From the IMG/VR virus record IMGVR_UViG_3300046458_000143, positions 1 through 36,622 of that record: a DNA stretch of 36,622 nt; one strand, 5' to 3'. Within the stretch, counting starts at the first letter, position 1. Each line of letters opens with the position of its first letter. Below, piece by piece: positions 35,488 to 36,622 of the stretch. This DNA is from a virus. A program made the translations under genes and the position numbers. The notes under the pieces were generated by a model. That model saw nothing but the letters and a program-made list of their open reading frames with translations. It made no database searches and was not told the origin of the DNA.

Positions 35488-36454
35488 ATATAGCTACGTC
35501 TGGAAGCCAAAAGGGACAAAGCTAAGCGTTACTCTGGGCAAAATTCGTGATACCAGCATGTCAAAGCTTTGGCAGCGTTATGAGGAGGAAAAGGCAAAGC
35601 GCCACGACGTCATGACTTTTTCCAGGCTTTGGGGGATGTTCCTTGCCAGCCCGGCTTTTACTGATTTAGCGATCAGAACCCAGACTGATTATAAGCAGCA
35701 TCAGAAAAAGTTACTGGCTGTGTTTGGAAGTATGAAAGCCGACGATATAAAAATTGAGCAGGTCCGTATTTATATGGATAAACGCGGGATAACCAGTAAA
35801 AACCAGGCCAATCAGGAAGTGTCGAGTATGTCTCGGGTGTTTGGTTGGGGTTTTGAGCGGGGATATGTAAGGGGAAATCCCTGCAGGGGTATTAGAAAGT
35901 TCACACTCGTGGACCGCGACGTATACATCCCAGATGAGGACTACTTAGCGATCTATGAATGCGCCAGAGTGGAAGTGCAGGTAGCAATGGAGATTTCTTA
36001 TCTCTGCGCAGCACGTGAGGGTGATGTATTTGATTTACAGATTCCAGACTTGCGCGCAGATGGCATTTTCATCGAGCAAAACAAGACTGGAAAAAAGCAG
36101 ATCAAGCAATGGACGGCTCGACTGCAGGCAGCTGTCACCTTAGCGAGCAAACACTTTGCGAACAAATCACCATCTGGTTACGTTATTCCCTCTCCCACTG
36201 GTGGAAGAATGAACAAAAAAACGTTCAATACTTGGTGGAATAATGCAAAGAAACAGGCTTCGTTGAAACTGGGGCGCAAAATACCTGGGACGTTTCACGA
36301 TATAAAAGCGAAGGCAATTTCTGATTACGAGGGCAGTAGCAAAGAAAAACAAATGTTTAGCGGACACAAGACAGAAAGTCAGGTTGTCACATATGACAGG
36401 AAGGTGAAAATATCACCAACTTTAAATGCTCCTCCATTGGAGCAGGATAACTAA
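35426..36454 (+). CDS. int: Tyrosine recombinase integrase
   Basis: 342 residues from MGRPRKNPKDAQLPPR. Arm-binding N-terminus, then SAM-like core domain (RLWGMFLASPAFTDLAIRTQ, shortened), and a catalytic domain with Arg in LCAAREGDVFDL, Lys in QNKTGKKQIK, TFHDIKAKAIS (HxxK in place of the usual HxxR), GHKT and the nucleophilic Tyr in QVVTYDRK. The H-x-x-K box occurs in DUF4224-linked integrases of the Rac type, so I expect it to be functional. Integrates and excises the prophage. It reads away from the early genes and ends near the probable attachment site. Confidence 0.94.
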   Translation: MGRPRKNPKDAQLPPRVTKNKYSYVWKPKGTKLSVTLGKIRDTSMSKLWQRYEEEKAKRHDVMTFSRLWGMFLASPAFTDLAIRTQTDYKQHQKKLLAVFGSMKADDIKIEQVRIYMDKRGITSKNQANQEVSSMSRVFGWGFERGYVRGNPCRGIRKFTLVDRDVYIPDEDYLAIYECARVEVQVAMEISYLCAAREGDVFDLQIPDLRADGIFIEQNKTGKKQIKQWTARLQAAVTLASKHFANKSPSGYVIPSPTGGRMNKKTFNTWWNNAKKQASLKLGRKIPGTFHDIKAKAISDYEGSSKEKQMFSGHKTESQVVTYDRKVKISPTLNAPPLEQDN

Positions 36455-36482
36455 TCAAAGTTGTATCACAAAGGGCAAATCA

Positions 36483-36500
36483 AACCCGCAATTGCGGGTT
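36483..36500 (+). terminator. Palindrome downstream of integrase, weak terminator
   Basis: AACCCGCAATTGCGGGTT perfect dyad followed by CTGGGATTTT. The poor T-run makes termination less certain. Confidence 0.5.
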
Positions 36501-36514
36501 CTGGGATTTTAGCT

Positions 36515-36622
36515 TTAGGTTAGCGGGGTTGCACCGCTGACTGAATTGACTACCAGCCCCATGATGGCGGTTGATACAGCGTCAAAAAATGATAAAACCA
36601 GAATGTGTAGATTTTTATTCAT
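36515..36622 (-). CDS. Short ORF near the prophage end, perhaps a truncated host gene
   Basis: 35 residues: MNKNLHILVLSFFDAVSTAI, MGLVVNSVSGATPLT. It begins exactly at the end of the window and has one hydrophobic stretch. It could be the 5' end of a host membrane-protein gene cut by integration, with the attachment core somewhere in 36455-36560. No duplicated core could be seen at the left end. Confidence 0.3.
   Translation of the reverse strand: MNKNLHILVLSFFDAVSTAIMGLVVNSVSGATPLT

Noticed and set aside
1-36622. CRISPR array, tRNA or rRNA genes
   Set aside because: No regularly spaced direct repeats with spacers; no cloverleaf or rRNA-like sequence noticed on either strand. A tRNA scan would settle this.
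36455-36622. attR core
   Set aside because: No segment of this interval was found repeated in 1-783, so the core cannot be defined from this window.

Overview
This window is an almost complete temperate-phage genome (prophage) from a member of the Enterobacteriaceae. The evidence is a tyrosine integrase at the right end, a lambda-like immunity and replication region, lambda-type head genes, a contractile (P2/Mu-type) tail, a phage-21-type lysis cassette and a fragment of an IS3-family transposase at the left end. No database search was run; family names rest on recognised sequence motifs and synteny. I cannot name the host species or define attL/attR.

Layout, right to left. 36622-34489: integrase, DUF4224 protein and small early genes on the + strand, the equivalent of the lambda PL operon. 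34371-33380: an inverted (minus-strand) cluster of a two-helix membrane protein and four very small proline-rich proteins, where P22/lambda carry sieB. 33205-32572: immunity region with a short repressor (+) flanked on both sides by three 15-bp operators (OL and OR), and a divergent Cro/YdaS-like gene. 32351-30272: YdaT-like protein, replication proteins O and P; the O gene contains helically phased 11-bp iterons, a probable origin. 30257-23963: PR-operon accessory genes (PerC-like regulator, winged-helix protein, a C5 cytosine methyltransferase broken by an in-frame stop, SOS-controlled DinI, RusA, DUF968, DUF1133 at the Q position). 23823-22217: terminators, a possible structured RNA, and an adenine/N4-type DNA methyltransferase. 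22146-20883: pinholin, SAR endolysin, Rz/Rz1. 20696-12298: terminase, gpW, portal, fused protease-major capsid protein, DUF2190 cement protein, FII-, Z- and U-like connectors. 12305-1377: baseplate V, sheath, tube, E/E' chaperones, tape measure, U, X, D, W, J, I, tail fibre and fibre chaperone. 1363-784: a + strand pair (degenerate glycosyltransferase-like protein plus a small membrane protein), a possible lysogenic-conversion module. 554-1: a hypothetical gene and the transposase remnant.

The genes form a coherent life cycle: PL (right) and PR (left) are both controlled by the 32676 repressor; O/P start replication from the iterons; the DUF1133 protein is placed to antiterminate the long leftward late operon, which contains several intrinsic terminators between genes; lysis, packaging, head and tail genes follow. 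The most unusual signals are the proline-rich mini-protein cluster, a 23-bp stop/start linker repeat found four times (twice in each early operon), the 3+3 operator pattern, the 11-bp iterons, and the split methyltransferase with a seven-fold repeated target-recognition region.
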